NCBI GenBank assembly: GCA_022385755.1 | Contig: MU278355.1 | Coordinates: forward strand, 748,974 to 812,973 | Length of the DNA: 64,000 nt | Reading direction: 5' to 3' | From: Trametopsis cervina | Lineage: Eukaryota > Basidiomycota > Agaricomycetes > Polyporales > Irpicaceae | In this document: piece by piece, positions 45,976-57,898 of the stretch | Position numbering within the stretch: the first letter of the stretch is position 1 | Layout: every line of letters begins with the position of its first letter | The notes under the pieces: model-generated | What the model was told of the DNA's origin: nothing | Database searches by the model: none | Seen by the model: only the letters and a program-made list of their open reading frames with translations | Position numbers and translations under genes: made by a program

Positions 45976-46906
45976 ATGTCGCCAGCCACGTCCGAATTCG
46001 AGTTTGAGCTCCCCTCCATTCGATGCAGCCGATGTGCGCGACCGCCAGCGCAAGGCCGGGAGCGGGCGATGAAACGCTGCAACACCTGTCTCCTCGTGAC
46101 TTACTGCGTACGTACCCGCAGTATATCGTAACACAAGACGATGTGGCGACGCGTCTGACTCCCTGACCACAGTCACCCAAGTGTCAACGGGCACATATAG
46201 AGCAGCACAATGCGGTATGTTATCCGCCGTCCGACAAGGACCCACACACCGCAGCATGGGGCGTCTCGTTTAAGGACGAGCCTTTTGACTCTAGGGGGAC
46301 TTCCTCGACGCGATGTCTTTCATCTGGGCAGATGCGTGGATGGGTATGTCCCGCTACCGAGCTCATTGGGCTCCCGTTGTATATTGCGCCGGAGGACGGA
46401 ATGAACTACGCCACAAAGAAAGACTTGCAGAGTGTCTGTCATTACCTGATGATGGACCCAGACACTGGTTTCGCTCTGGACAGGTGCGTTGTGGCATATA
46501 GCTATGTTAATTCTGGTCCTTATTCTCCTCCGCCGATAGCTGGTTAACGGATCCCAGACACAAAGAAATCAACGTAAGTAAATACCCTGAATCGAGCCCA
46601 CGCACGTCCCACTGTCCTCGACCGACGCAAGCCCTCCACCGCCTTGCTGACATTGTCCTGGCGCAATAGTACACTGCATTTCATAATGGTAGACATCCCC
46701 TGACGCCGAACACGTTCGAAACCGTCGTTGCGTTTCTCAGGACGATCGTTGAGACTATGGCAGGTCTCTCACCGGCGGATGGCTGGTCACCCATGAGATC
46801 CTTCCTCACACCCCAAGCGTTCCAGCTTTTCTCACGGACATACTGGGCGGAGCAGGAACGAAAAGGTCGCAAAGGTTGGGAAGAGCTTCAGTACCCGCTG
46901 CTATGA
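45976..46906 (+). CDS. MYND-type zinc finger protein
   Basis: The protein starts MSPATSEFEFELPSIRCSRC and contains a complete MYND finger spread over two exons: C-x2-C (CSRC), C-x2-C (CNTC), YC-x3-C (YCSPKC) and H-x3-H-x3-C (HIEQHNAVC). Reading through the gtatgt at about 46213 is needed for the last Cys, so that is not an intron. The rest (AAWGVSFKDEPFDSRG, ELIGLPLYIAPEDGMNYATK, VCHYLMMDPDTGFALDRW, YTAFHNGRHPLTPNTFETVV, FSRTYWAEQERKGRKGWEEL) has no domain I recognise; the PYLL-like end reads QYPLL. Three introns. Probably a protein-interaction finger; partners unknown. Confidence 0.82.
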
Positions 46907-47029
46907 CATCCAGAATGAAAATACATCTCACTGTATCGCTAGTACGTGTATGATTACAACATCGTTATCCAAAATGTAGAGGATAAAGGAAACCTTGATT
47001 CCTGCTCTACGAGCCCTCTAATTCCCAGT

Positions 47030-49363
47030 CTACCAGAAATCGTTCTCAGCAATGAGAGTATTCCAAATGTTGGCGTCCGACGACCACTCCGAGGCCGGAA
47101 GGTTCTCGAAGTCGGTGAAGTTCTTGGAGGTGATGTAATCCTGCAACCACAAATTAGATCTTACTTCTAGGTCGGCGTCTGCTTAGAACACACCTTCTCC
47201 CACTCCTGGTTGGCGTAGTACGAGAACCCTTCTCGGTTCCTATGATGGACACAAATCAATACACGACAGTACCAATGAAAGATATGATCGACCCACTCAA
47301 TAGCCCACGGCTTAACAAGACGGCCACCGAGCTCAAGGGACTCGCTGTTCAGCCATGTAACAAACTGCCTCTCGACAGCTGGAAGAAGAGGGAGGTTAGC
47401 ACAGCTGCAAGCTAATGCTTTTCGGAACTTCGTAAATACTGACCTTGAGACGGGCCGGTACCAAAGAGTCCGCGGAAGTTGTTGTATCGCGTGCTGTTGT
47501 ACTGCTCCCATAGCGTCGCCTCGTTGGGGATACGAGCAGTCCCTTCCCAGATCTTCGCAAAGCCGTATGACTGGTGCTTTCCGGAAGTCCAGGGGCGAAC
47601 TAAGATCATCTCAGTTACCTATCCTAAGCAAGAAGACGTGCCAAGACACTCACCAGTCGTGAAGGCGATCGTAGGATCGGGAATATAGTTGCCCGTCCAG
47701 TACACGTTCCTCCAGTTCCCGCTGCTGAACACGTCGGTAGGTGGCTGTGGTGCCAGTGATTTCGGAGGGTTACCAGGGATGCTGGATGCTCTGTTAGACT
47801 TGGGCTTAATCTGCATAAACCTGATCATACATACTCCTTCAGAAGTTTGAGGAGGAAGGGGTTTGCGCTCTTATATCCAGTGGCCAGGATGATCTACAGA
47901 ACCAGATGTCAGCAAGTCTTCCTATCATGTGATTGGTTACAAAGACCGACCTCATCAATGCCAGTCAGGACTGTGCCGTTCGTCAACTTAACCTTGCCAT
48001 CCTTGATACCGTGGTCTAGAGAAGCCAGCGGCTCAAGGGCAGCGATCGTGGGGATGAACTCAGTCTCCGCGGGGAAGCGACGGAACGAACGACGCTGGAA
48101 TGGGTGCAGCTTCTCCCAATCGTATTTCTATAACGAACTGTTAAAGACATTCAATGTATTTTTCATGCACTGCTGACATACCTTCGTACTAGCGAGGACC
48201 TTCTTGGCATAAGGGGCAATGTCACGAGCGATTTCGGAACCAGAGGTACCGACACCAACGACCAAGACGGTCTAAGACGCGGTTAAGTTCGTAGACAAAA
48301 GACTTTAGTGACCAGAACATACCTTTCCTGAGTACCGCTCAGGGTTTCTGTATGCCCTAGAGTGGTATACACTGAACCCTGCGGGGACGTCCGAAGCCTT
48401 AACCTTGCTCCACTGAATCAATCCGTCAATCTCAGGCACGTGCGGTGTCTGGTATGGTCCGGTGGAGATAACGACAGCATCGAATTCTTCTGTCCACCAA
48501 GTAGCCTTCAGACGGTCGGGCTCCTCGAGACGCTTGATATGGCGGAGAGTCAGTGTCCAGGTGTCACCCTGCTTGCTGATGTTCTCAACGCGAGTAGCGT
48601 AAGAGTGTACAGATGAGTTGTCATTTGCATTCAGCTTGTTGATGGTTGCGTATGCGCGAACATGGGCACCGATTGTGTGTGCGCTGATGACCCACGACTA
48701 AGTGAGAGAGATAAGCCACTGCTCGCTCAGCCTTTCTCATACTTAAGCTTACATGGTCAGGTGGGTATGGCACATCTTCCAATCCAGTGATGACAGCAGG
48801 GGAGTTCGTGTGAAGACTGTTCCAGATCGAACGCGGGTGCCAGTGTTCACGCCAACGCTCATCCAAGGTCAGGCCGTCATCCCCGTCGTTGTAGTACTTT
48901 GTGGCAGGGAGATTTTTGGGAACCCATTTTTCCTGGTCAATGGGAGCATCGCTACAGGGTATCGACAATTCAGCAGTGGTAGGCCATAGTATGATCGACG
49001 ACATACGGATAGGACTCCCGATACGGGACCTCCTCAGAATACAGCCAGTTTCCACCTGGGCCTGGTGCTCTATCGAAGAGCCGCACAGTGAAATTGCGCT
49101 CCTGCAGGGCTGCTGCTGCTTGCAGTCCACCGGGGCCTGGAGATATTAGTTCGTCAATGCGCCTCGTCTGCAGCTAGATGACAAGACATACCAGCACCAA
49201 CTACGGCGACGCGTTTAATTTGCTTCGGAAACACAGTCCATCTGTTCGCGTCGTGTACGCGCTGTTGGGGGCCCTCGTACAAGTCGCCGAGCACGACCTG
49301 GCCAGGGTGCGCGACCGCGCCGGAAACGCCTGCGACGAACGCGACAAGAGATAGGAAGCGCAT
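47030..49363 (-). CDS. Secreted FMO-like flavoprotein monooxygenase
   Basis: FAD/NADPH-dependent oxygenase of the flavin-containing monooxygenase group. The start at 49363 opens with a signal peptide (MRFLSLVAFVAGVSGAVA). The FAD-binding RVAVVGAGPGGLQAAAAL is formed across the first intron, followed by GPGGNWLYSEEVPYRESYPY. WHPRSIWNSLHTNSPAVITG, the FMO-identifying region AGFSVYHSRAYRNPERYSGK, the second Rossmann motif VLVVGVGTSGSEIARDI, and IDEIILATGYKSANPFLLKL are all present. It ends NIWNTLIAENDFW with stop at 47030-47032. About eight introns. A signal peptide on an NADPH-dependent enzyme is odd; it may be lumenal (ER) or a membrane anchor. Substrate unknown. Confidence 0.85.
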
Positions 49364-49905
49364 AGTTGCGGTACCTGCCTGCGCGAGTCCATGCGTAGGC
49401 TGTATATACTATACAGCGGATTACGCGATGATGGATTCGGATTGTGCGAACACGACTGTTCTAAACGGGCTTACCGCCGACGTGTATACGCCATATGTCG
49501 AACTCTAATCAGTAGAGCACGACGCGAAGCGCACGTATTATACATCTTCTGCTGCTTGATATCTGTAAGTGACATGTTAACCACGCACATCTCGTGTTTG
49601 CTCGGTAAGACTTGCCTCTGCTATTGCTGTTGTTTCTGTGAAAACGGGTGCCGCGTCAATAACATGAGGTGCGATAAAGAACGAAGGTTCTCAGCATCGC
49701 AACATCAACGGAGCTTCAATCTCAGAGGTGGTTTATCAAATAGTATTTGCAGGCTTCTCGGCTTGCACTTGCACTCACTTCGTAGTCTGGAAACTTCAAC
49801 TCATGTGCGACTACGACATAATAACGAACATCGTCTAGTACGTTGTAATCGCCGCACAGAACGTGCTGATCTAGAAATACATTTACGGAAGATTCAGTGT
49901 CATCC
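49364..49905. other. Intergenic region
   Basis: 540 bp between two minus-strand genes; includes the FMO-like gene promoter (tgtatatactatacag on the plus strand, about 49400). A plus-strand frame crosses it but looks like chance. Confidence 0.4.
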
Positions 49906-51224
49906 TATGCCGCCTCTTTGAGACCCCACGTAGACCAATGCGCAGCGTTCGCCGCTCCGTACAATTTTAGGCCCCAAGTTATAGCATAATGCTGGAGGAC
50001 GAGTTCCAGTTCTTCCACCTCATCGAGCATTTCCAACTCTGAGATTCTGTCAAGTTGCGGACTCAATAGAATACTTCATTGTATAGGTCGAGAACATACC
50101 GTTCGAGTTCAGCAGGACTGATAACAAATCTCCTAATATCACGCAATGTCTCTGCTTGAGATGCGAAGAAGCCGTGTGCCGTGAACCTGGAAGGTAGGGA
50201 TGCTACATCGGGGAAAGGTTCAGCCCCCGGCAATGTAACATTTCTAGCCTGAGGTGCGAGTTAGCTAGTGTCGGGCACATGACCAATGCCAGGGACGCAC
50301 TTGTAGGTTAGACTTCATCACTCTGCCGAAGGCATCGTTCAAGCCGAACATTTCGTAGACGACAGATCCAAGTACTGTCGGAACACTTGACGTCCCGAAG
50401 TAGTCGACAAACCATTGCAAGAGTGCGCCCGACGAGTCTGGGGTCATGTATACCAGCACGCATTCAAAGAGTAGCAAAGTTGGGAGTTCGGGTGATAGCA
50501 AGGGAGTGTCGCCGGCTGCTGCAGTTTGCACTAACGAGCTCATGGCCTCCGCAGGTGGGAGGCGAAGATCTGCTGGTAGGAGGGTGTACACGGGCGAGTA
50601 TAGCGCTACTCCGCCGCTGCCTGAATGCGCTAGTCAGTCGAAAAGCACACATCTCAGGTGTGAGCGATATTACTTACCCAGCTTTACATCATCTGGCTGT
50701 CCAAGTAACGCGCTCAGATCCTTGCTTTTCTTTATGGCCATGGCTTTCCTCGATGTGTTCTCCGGGAAGTCCATTTCAATGTATCTCGCTAGATGCTGTC
50801 CCCTTGGACTGGACTTGCTAACAGTCAGGCCTGCCAATTAAGCACCAAAGCTGCACATGCAGATCATAGAAACAATACGCACAGCGAGCCGCCAGAACCT
50901 GGTATCGCTCCCCGCACCCAAACTGACAATTTGGCACTTCCGTCCCTCTGCACTCGATAGATCTATCCACTCATGAACGAGTTTATCGATTCCTTCAGAT
51001 CGCACGTATGTGCCAACGTTGATGAGCGGAGGCCGTGAAGGTTGGAGGTGACCACCTCTGGGGAGTAAAGGCCTCACGAATGGGTCGGAAAAGTAGCCCT
51101 TCTGAACAGCGGACCAACGAGCCAGGATCGCGTCGGAGTCAGTTTGACGTATCGCGGCATCTCCTTCTGGGTGCACAGACATTATTCCACCCTGAGTGGG
51201 TTCGTGAAAGCGGGGAGGAAACAT
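49906..51224 (-). CDS. PPM1: Leucine carboxyl methyltransferase (PP2A methyltransferase, LCMT1/PPM1)
   Basis: SAM-dependent enzyme that methylates the C-terminal Leu of protein phosphatase 2A catalytic subunit. The start at 51224 gives MFPPRFHEPTQGG; a second ATG at about 51182 is possible. Seen in order: IRQTDSDAILARWSAVQKGY, FSDPFV, PPLINVGTYVRSEGIDKLVH, the SAM motif CQIVSLGAGSDTRFWRLA, HLARYIEMDFPENTSRKAM, PTLLLFECVLVYMTPDSSGA, and the C-terminal RFTAHGFFASQAETLRDIRR and LQHYAITWGLKLYGAANAAH. Stop at 49906-49908. About six introns. Only 176 bp separate it from the divergent TIM22 gene. Confidence 0.92.
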
Positions 51225-51400
51225 GGTGATTGTGGTCACGAGCTAGAGAGTAGTTGCACAGAGGATGCGAGTCTGGTGCTAGCTCGTAAGCGCCAGCCGT
51301 CAGCATCTTCTTGAGGCAGCCACGACCACTTCGGCAGACCAAGGCGCTGTACAAAATCTCTGCTTTGCAGCTTTACCTAGGGTTTTGAGGTCTCACAGCG

Positions 51401-52131
51401 ATGTCTAATAATCCGCTACCCCTTGTCGCTCCCTTGTTCCCGGTGGGAAAGGAGCCTCTACCGCCAGGCTGGACGGAAGAGGACCGCGACAACGCGATGC
51501 AGGCGAAGAAGTTCCAGAATCTCATGCAAATGGGTATGGAATCTTGCGTAGCAAAGACAGCCATAGCGGGAGTGGGTGGTACGTCTGTTTGTGCATTCTC
51601 GATCCGCATGAGTTAGAATTTCGACCACAAGATGTATGAACAGGGCTGGCCATTGGCGCGTTCTTCTCCCTGATGTCTTCGTCGTTCGCGTACGAGGACC
51701 CGCTAATGCGACAGAACCTGTCGACAACACAAAAAGCGTCCGAAATATTCAAGGAGATGGGGAGGGGGATGTGGCGAAGCGGCAAAGGCTTCGGAAAAGT
51801 CGGCGCTATGTTCGCTGGCATCGAGTGTGTAATAGAATCCGTGAGTTCGAGGATATCTCTGCGGAAGTCGTTGCTGAGTGCGTGCTGCCCCCATACGTAT
51901 GGGACATAGTACCGAGCCAGAAACGATATGGTAAATCCGGTCGCGGCAGGATTCGTAGCAGGCGGCGTCCTCGCTCGGAATGCGGGTCCTCGAGCAGCGT
52001 TCGGCGGAGGGATCGCTTTCGCAGCGTTCTCTGCTGCAATAGATCTTTTCTTACGAAGAGAAACAGCAGAGTGCGTGTTATATCACTTCCAGACCTTTAC
52101 ATACTCAATTGTCTCCTGCAGTGAGGATTAA
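51401..52131 (+). CDS. TIM22: Mitochondrial inner-membrane translocase subunit Tim22
   Basis: Channel subunit for carrier-protein insertion into the mitochondrial inner membrane (Tim17/22/23 fold). The N-terminus reads [38 protein letters not shown] precedes the first intron, then [40 protein letters not shown] and [17 protein letters not shown]. After a third exon [20 protein letters not shown] gives the last helices, and the final intron adds a short acidic end (stop 52129-52131). The two conserved Cys (ESC, IEC) typical of Tim22 are present. About 185 aa, normal. Confidence 0.93.
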
Positions 52132-52658
52132 CGACACAGGTTATTATTATGACATCTAGACCACCTACTATTGTATACCACCTACTCTACTACCTTATAA
52201 TCTCGTCGCAATGCTATCGACAGCTCTCCTCTCTTCCTTACACTCTTCTATGTTTCTATTGCCGCGTCGTCTACCGGGCCAACTCGAGCGAACAACTGCC
52301 TATCCGCGCGTATCCTTCCGACTTTTCCAATACTCCTAATCCGTGCCCATCTCCGAGAACCCCAGTGGAACGCGAGGTCAGCCACGCACCCTCCATCTGT
52401 CGCTGAGACACATCTATTAGTTGACGACGACAGCTGCGCGGCCGCTGCATCAGCGGAAGTGCCCGCGAACTTTGCATTTTCCTGTACTGGTATCATGGCC
52501 CCAACCGCACTTGTGCTTTGACTCCGATCTCGAGGGCCATGTTTCACTGACACAGCTTTGACGTCTATATAAGTGACCCACTGTCGATATCGATACCTCT
52601 CTTTTCCCGCTTCCTCACTCCAACCGCAGACCCCGTTCGTTCCCTTCATTCTTCCGCT
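52132..52658. other. Intergenic region with a core promoter
   Basis: About 530 bp. No supported gene; a 133-codon minus-strand frame overlaps it but has no motifs. Confidence 0.4.
52566..52572 (+). promoter_or_regulatory. TATA box upstream of the 52659 gene
   Basis: TATATAA in the context gacgtctatataagtgac, 87 bp upstream of the start codon, followed by a pyrimidine-rich leader typical of fungal transcription starts. Confidence 0.45.
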
Positions 52659-53344
52659 ATGTCCTGGCAGTGGAATATGGGCTCAGGCCTCCTCAACACC
52701 AGTGCGTTGCGCCTCAGTCCTCTCCAATTGTGGGATGTTTCTCATAGCTGACATTCCACCCGCAGTCCACAACAATAAGATGACGATTCTATTGTCCCAG
52801 GTAGCTACTTCCCACGCTGGTCTGGTCCTTGCGCACTTGGTGAGTCCTTGTGTTCCTAACCGTCCCTCGACAGGTATCCTAACGTCCTGATCGACAGTGC
52901 GGTCTTCCCCTACCATTCGACACGTTCCGCGTCGGCGCCATTTCAGCCTCGTTGCTGCTTCTCCTTTGGTCAGACACGACATCCGATGACGCCGCCTCGC
53001 GCCTCGCTCGCTCGAAGCTCAGAAACTCGGCAGTGCTATTCTTAAGCTTCTCGTATCTTCTCGTGTTCCTCGTAAGTGGTCCCCCGGGTAGTTTGACGAC
53101 CTAAGACGGCGATACTAACGTCAGGCAGTACTTCGCTGCATTCTCGACTCGACCTCTGGCATCGCTCGTGATGTGCATGTGGTACTTGACGAATTCAGGA
53201 ACTAGTGGGGAACATCTCGCGGTTTTCCATCGGTGGCTGTCTCTTATGCGAGGCTTCATCTCGAAATTCGGGTCGTCGCCGGCGCAATCGAACTTCGCCG
53301 AGTATGAAGACCTCAAGGAGAGCAATCGGCCCCGCCCGGTTTAG
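52659..53344 (+). CDS. Unrecognised small multi-pass membrane protein
   Basis: Four exons give about 175 aa: MSWQWNMGSGLLNT, then HNNKMTILLSQVATSHAGLV, CGLPLPFDTFRVGAISASLL followed by LLLWSD, LRNSAVLFLSFSYLLVFL and AAFSTRPLASLVMCMWYLTN. Two to three hydrophobic helices are evident. The C-terminus is hydrophilic (FAEYEDLKESNRPRPV). The third acceptor is taken as ...caggcag to keep frame. I do not recognise the family. It lies on the same strand as TIM22, 0.5 kb downstream. Confidence 0.62.
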
Positions 53345-53667
53345 TCACAATTCTAGACGTATCACCGTCTTCGCTTTCATTGGCCGCTCTAGCAAAGCCC
53401 GCCACACATCTAGCACTTGCCTACACCTCATTTGTACACCATCACGAACATTCTCATCTACCACAGCATTTGTATCAGTTTCGTTCATCCTATCTCTAAC
53501 TTTGTCCTTTTCCTCTCAAGCCTTTCTACCAGCTCACTTATCCAGAATCTGCACGCGTGATTTATTACCTAAGTTTATACGAGCTTCACTATATCTGATA
53601 AGGGCCTACAAGACGTAACAACAGGGAGGTTATATAATTCCAGAGCATAGGCCCGTGAAAATATCAA
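53345..53667. other. Convergent 3' intergenic region
   Basis: About 320 bp of 3' flank for two convergent genes; nothing recognised. Confidence 0.4.
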
Positions 53668-55168
53668 TCATAGCTTAGACTGCGTGCCCTCTCTGCCCCC
53701 TCTTTTCTCCATAGCTTCCTTTGCGAGTCTCCCTATGAGCGGGAATAGCGAAGCATATAGGGGCGCCCGTTCGGAACTGGCCTGTCGGCGGGCATGTCGA
53801 GCTGCAATACCTTGTGTAATCACGGCAAGCTATAGGGCAGCACTGTCAGTCGCACTGTCACGAATAGCTCAGACGTATCATGGCGTACCCGGAACAACAT
53901 CCAACTCCTCACAAAGAGTAATTCGACTATCGGATACGGTTGACCAGTTTCCTTGCAGTATTCTCGTTCAAGGAGCTCGAGAGAGCACGGCGACAGGTCC
54001 GAGTTCTTGAATCCGTCGAGCAAATCTTCGCCCACCTTGGGGTCAACCAACCACGGCTGTGTCAAATTCGCGAAATCCGCGAGCTGTGAATATATCAGCA
54101 CGGGAACCGTGCATGGCAGCGCCCGAACGAAAGAACGCGTACCGGACTACCCAGGGTACACAGCTCCCAATCCAAGATCCCGATCACTCTGTTTTCGGTG
54201 GGGTGGAAGATGAGGTTGTCCAGCTTATAGTCCCCATGGACGATCCGCGAGCCGGTCTTCCGCTCGTCCGGCAGGTTGTTTTTGTACCACTGGATCAGGT
54301 CGTCAAACGCAGGTATAGGCCCTGTCTTCTTGCCTGTATCAATGTCCACGGCTTCTGCCTGTGCTTGCGAAACGCGCGAGAGGGACTTGATTTGACGAGG
54401 GAAATAGGGGGTGGAAGGGGCGAAGGAGGAGAGGCCGATAGCGGCGGGGTCCAAGCGGGAAAGGGATGCAAGTGCACGGACTGCAGATAACCAGCTGTGT
54501 GTGTAAATAAGTGTGCTGTGCCACATTGAGGAATTGAAGTAAGACGTACTATCCAGCTCTTTCCTCCATGGGTACCTCAGGCATCGCCGGGGTCGTGAAT
54601 ATCCTCCCGTCCAAGAACTCCATAATATAGAACGGTGTCCCTATCACACTGCTGTCCTCGCACAATGCTATGGGTTCGGGTATAGGTACCCTGTGCTCCG
54701 GAAGAGTGGCGGGGTTGGTGTTATGCTTGTGGAGAGCTGCAAGCATCTGGTACTCCCGCTCGACCTGGTGAGCCGTCTTGGAGAACAACTGTCCGGCTGG
54801 TTTCTTGCGAAGAACATACTTCTGGGACCTGTAATGCACAGTCAATGACGATTCGTAGGAGCACAACAGGGCAATCGGCATACCTAGCATCGGTCAGAAA
54901 GTAGGTAGGGTTGGACTACGAACCACACCGGTGAGGTTTACACACCAACCAAATACATGATCAGTGCCACTGTACCTGTCCGAACTTGAGCTATAGGTAA
55001 GCATCATGGACAAGTTGTTATGGCACATATACTCACTTTGAACTGCTTCACCGCTACTGGCCCGGAAACCGTTGGCACATGTACTTTGAGATACTTGTTG
55101 AGGTTGTCGACATCAATGTTGGCGCGTACGTCGCCGATCTCGCCGCCAACCTTCTGAGGTGTGGACAT
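53668..55168 (-). CDS. APH-fold phosphotransferase (ACAD10/ACAD11 N-domain-like) with C-terminal SKL
   Basis: Kinase-like protein of the aminoglycoside-phosphotransferase fold, as found fused to acyl-CoA dehydrogenases in ACAD10/11 but free-standing here. The ATG at 55166-55168 opens [20 protein letters not shown]. Seen: [20 protein letters not shown] followed by [10 protein letters not shown] (nucleotide-site Lys and Glu), [20 protein letters not shown], the catalytic loop [16 protein letters not shown], and the metal-binding [20 protein letters not shown]. The last intron (donor gtacgc, acceptor ctatag) restores frame to [20 protein letters not shown] and a C-terminus EGTQSKL, a canonical PTS1, with stop at 53668-53670. 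In ACAD11-type pathways the kinase phosphorylates 4-hydroxyacyl-CoA, so a peroxisomal role in hydroxy-fatty-acid breakdown is a fair inference. Confidence 0.85.
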
Positions 55169-55689
55169 GGTTGTCTGGGACTGAGGGCGTTCCTCGGGAC
55201 TCAGCCATAGAGCATCACGAGCTAGGTTACTGGGAACTGTGGGGATACCGCCTCCGGCTACATGTTCCAAACATGCAAGAGACGCAGCGTACCGAGTTTC
55301 ACATGCACCACACCTACCGTAGCGAGAGACAGTGAGCACGCAACAGCTATAGGTTGTTCTCCAACTTCAATTTTGTGAATTCCTTTCATGTTTTCGATAC
55401 ATTGTGACATGAGGATAGCAAAACAGCAGAGCGGAGAAGCAACAAAAACATATAAATGCTGAGCAGGGGTGGGGGTGTGATAATGCAACTAAAAAGTGAG
55501 CTATGTACGTGCAGAAATAGAGGAATCGTAGCGTAAGGCGATGCGTAGGCGTGAGTGACACTAAGTGCCAGAAATTACTTTTCGAAGTCTATGTGTCGAT
55601 GGTCGTGATATCGGTATGCGTGTCCACGTGAAACGCGATCCAGAAAGCAAGGAGAGACGAGAAAGAGAACGAGGCTGAGAGTAGGACAC
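55169..55689. other. Intergenic region
   Basis: About 520 bp between the Hsp70 3' end and the APH-fold gene start, both on the minus strand. Pyrimidine-rich open frames on the minus strand lack motifs. Confidence 0.4.
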
Positions 55690-57898
55690 TTAGTCCTTCT
55701 TCTCCGTGTTCTCCTCAGCGGGCTTCTCAGACGCTGAGTTCTCAGCCGCACGCTTTTCGTACACCTTCTGGAAGAGACCGAGGGAGGCCTGCTGTGTCTC
55801 GCCGATCTTTTCGCGGATCATGTCGGCATTGACGGACTCATCCGCAGCTTGACCCTTGACAGCAAGAGCACGGAGCTCGGAGACGAGCTTCTCGACCTTC
55901 TCCTTCTCAGCGGCATCGAGCTGGTCTTTAAACTCGTTCATGGCCTTCTCGGTGTCGGCGCAGATCGAGTCAGCCTTGTTGGCCTCCTCGATCACGAGCT
56001 TCCTAGCCTTGTCGGTCTCGGCGTACTTCTCGGACTCCTCAACCATGCGCTCGATATCCTTGTCGCTAAGACCAGACGACGACGCGATGGTCATGGACTG
56101 ATCCTTGCCTGTTGCCTTGTCCTTGGCAGTGACGTGGACGATACCATCTGAAATGTCGTCAGTATTGAAACGCGTCATAGCTACTATTTACTCACCAGCA
56201 TCGATATCGAACGTGATGTCGATCTGAGGAACACCCTTCGGTGCAGGGGGGATACCGACAAGGTTGAAGTTGCCGAGCATCTTGTTGTCCCGGACGAGCT
56301 CACGCTCACCCTGGTAGATCTTGACCTCGATCGCGTTCTGGCCATCGGCGGCCGTCGAGAAGGTTTGGGTCTTCTTCGTCGGGATGGTAGTGTTACGCGT
56401 GATGAGCTTGGTCATGATACCGCCGAGGGTCTCAATACCAAGCGAAAGGGGAGTGACATCGAGGAGAAGAATGTCGGTAACATGGCCGGCAAGCACACCT
56501 CCCTGGATGGAGGCACCGATAGCGACGGCCTCGTCGGGGTTGACACCCTTCGACGGCTCGCGGCCGAAGATTGACTTCACAGTCTCGACAACACGCGGCA
56601 TACGGGTCATACCACCAACGAGAATGACCTCGTTGATCTCGCTAGCCTTGACACCTGCATCGGCCAAAGCCTTCTTGCAAGGGTCAATGGACCGCTGGAT
56701 CAGGGGCGCAACCAGCGACTCGAACTGCGAACGAAGGAGCTTCAAGTTCAAGTGCTTGGCTCCAGAAGCATCCTGAGCAATGAAAGGCAAGTTGATCTCC
56801 GTCTGCGACGTTGACGAGAGCTCAATCTTGGCCTTTTCCGCAGCCTCACGGATTCTCTGGATAGAGATCGTATCCCCACTGATGTCCACACCATGCTCCT
56901 TCTTGATCTCGCCCAGGATATGCTCCACGAGTGCGATGTCGAAATCTTCACCACCAAGGTGAGTGTCACCGTTCGTTGACTTCACCTCGAACACGCCCTT
57001 CTGCATCTCCAGGATAGAGATATCGAAAGTACCCCCGCCAAGATCATAGACAGCAATAACGGAGCTGTCCGCACGATCAAGACCATATGCGAGAGCGGCA
57101 GCGGTAGGCTCGTTAATGACACGGAGGACATCGAGACCAGCTATTTGACCGGCGTCCTTCGTGGCTTGACGTTGTGCGTCGTTGAAGTAAGCAGGCACGG
57201 TGACGACGGCATGGCTACGATAGCCGGTTAGCTGCTAAGAACGAGAAGGGCGACCGGCCACCACTTACTTGACCTTCTTGCTCAAGAACTGCTCCGCAGT
57301 CTCCTTCATTTTCGTAAGAACCATCGAGGAGAGCTCCTCCGGGGACTACACACAAGTGATCAGCTGCCACGTCAATGACGAAGCTTGGTAATATCTTACC
57401 AGGGTTTGGCGCTTGCCGCCATTGTCCACCTCGACAGCTGGCCGTCCGTCAGGTGTTGGGACAACCTTGAACGGCCAGTGCTTCATGTCGTCCTGCACCT
57501 CCTTATCCGAGTGCTTACGACCAATGAGACGCTTGAAGGCGAAGACAGTGTTGGCCGAGTTAACGACCGCCTGACGCTTCGCCGGCAGACCAACCAGACG
57601 TTCGCCGTGCTTGGTGAATGCAACGACGGACGGTGTTGTTCGTGCACCCTCCGCGTTCTCAATCACTCGCGCTGTCTGACCCTCCATTATTGAGACACAA
57701 GAGTTTGTTGTTCCCAAGTCGATACCGACTACAGGGCCTATGGTTGGAACGTCAGACGAGTGAATCAAAGTGCCATGTCATAACCCACTAACCATTAACT
57801 TTTGAGTTCATGTTCCTCGCAATCATGCTGCGGGGAAGAGCTGCATAGTTGCCGCTACGTGAAGCAGCGGTGCGGAGTGAACGGGCAGCAGCGAACAT
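55690..57898 (-). CDS. SSC1: Mitochondrial Hsp70 (Ssc1 type)
   Basis: Matrix chaperone and import motor. The ATG at 57896-57898 opens a mitochondrial presequence rich in Arg, Ser and Ala ([20 protein letters not shown]). An intron follows, then the Hsp70 signatures [60 protein letters not shown] and [20 protein letters not shown]. The substrate-binding domain includes [20 protein letters not shown] and [24 protein letters not shown] sequence across the last intron; the lid ends in an Ala/Glu-rich tail (ENTEKKD). Codon use is strongly C/G-ending, typical of a highly expressed gene. About four introns, roughly 670 aa. Confidence 0.95.

Noticed and set aside
46204..46226. Possible short intron in the MYND gene (gtatgt...acaag)
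   Set aside because: Removing it would delete the last Cys of the finger; reading through gives the canonical H-x3-H-x3-C and keeps frame.
49391..49921. Plus-strand 176-codon open frame with many Cys
   Set aside because: No signal peptide or family resemblance, and it runs into the coding 3' end of the LCMT1 gene on the opposite strand; likely chance.
55849..56776. Plus-strand open frames of 100 and 151 codons
   Set aside because: Antisense of mitochondrial Hsp70, whose biased codon use leaves the opposite strand open.
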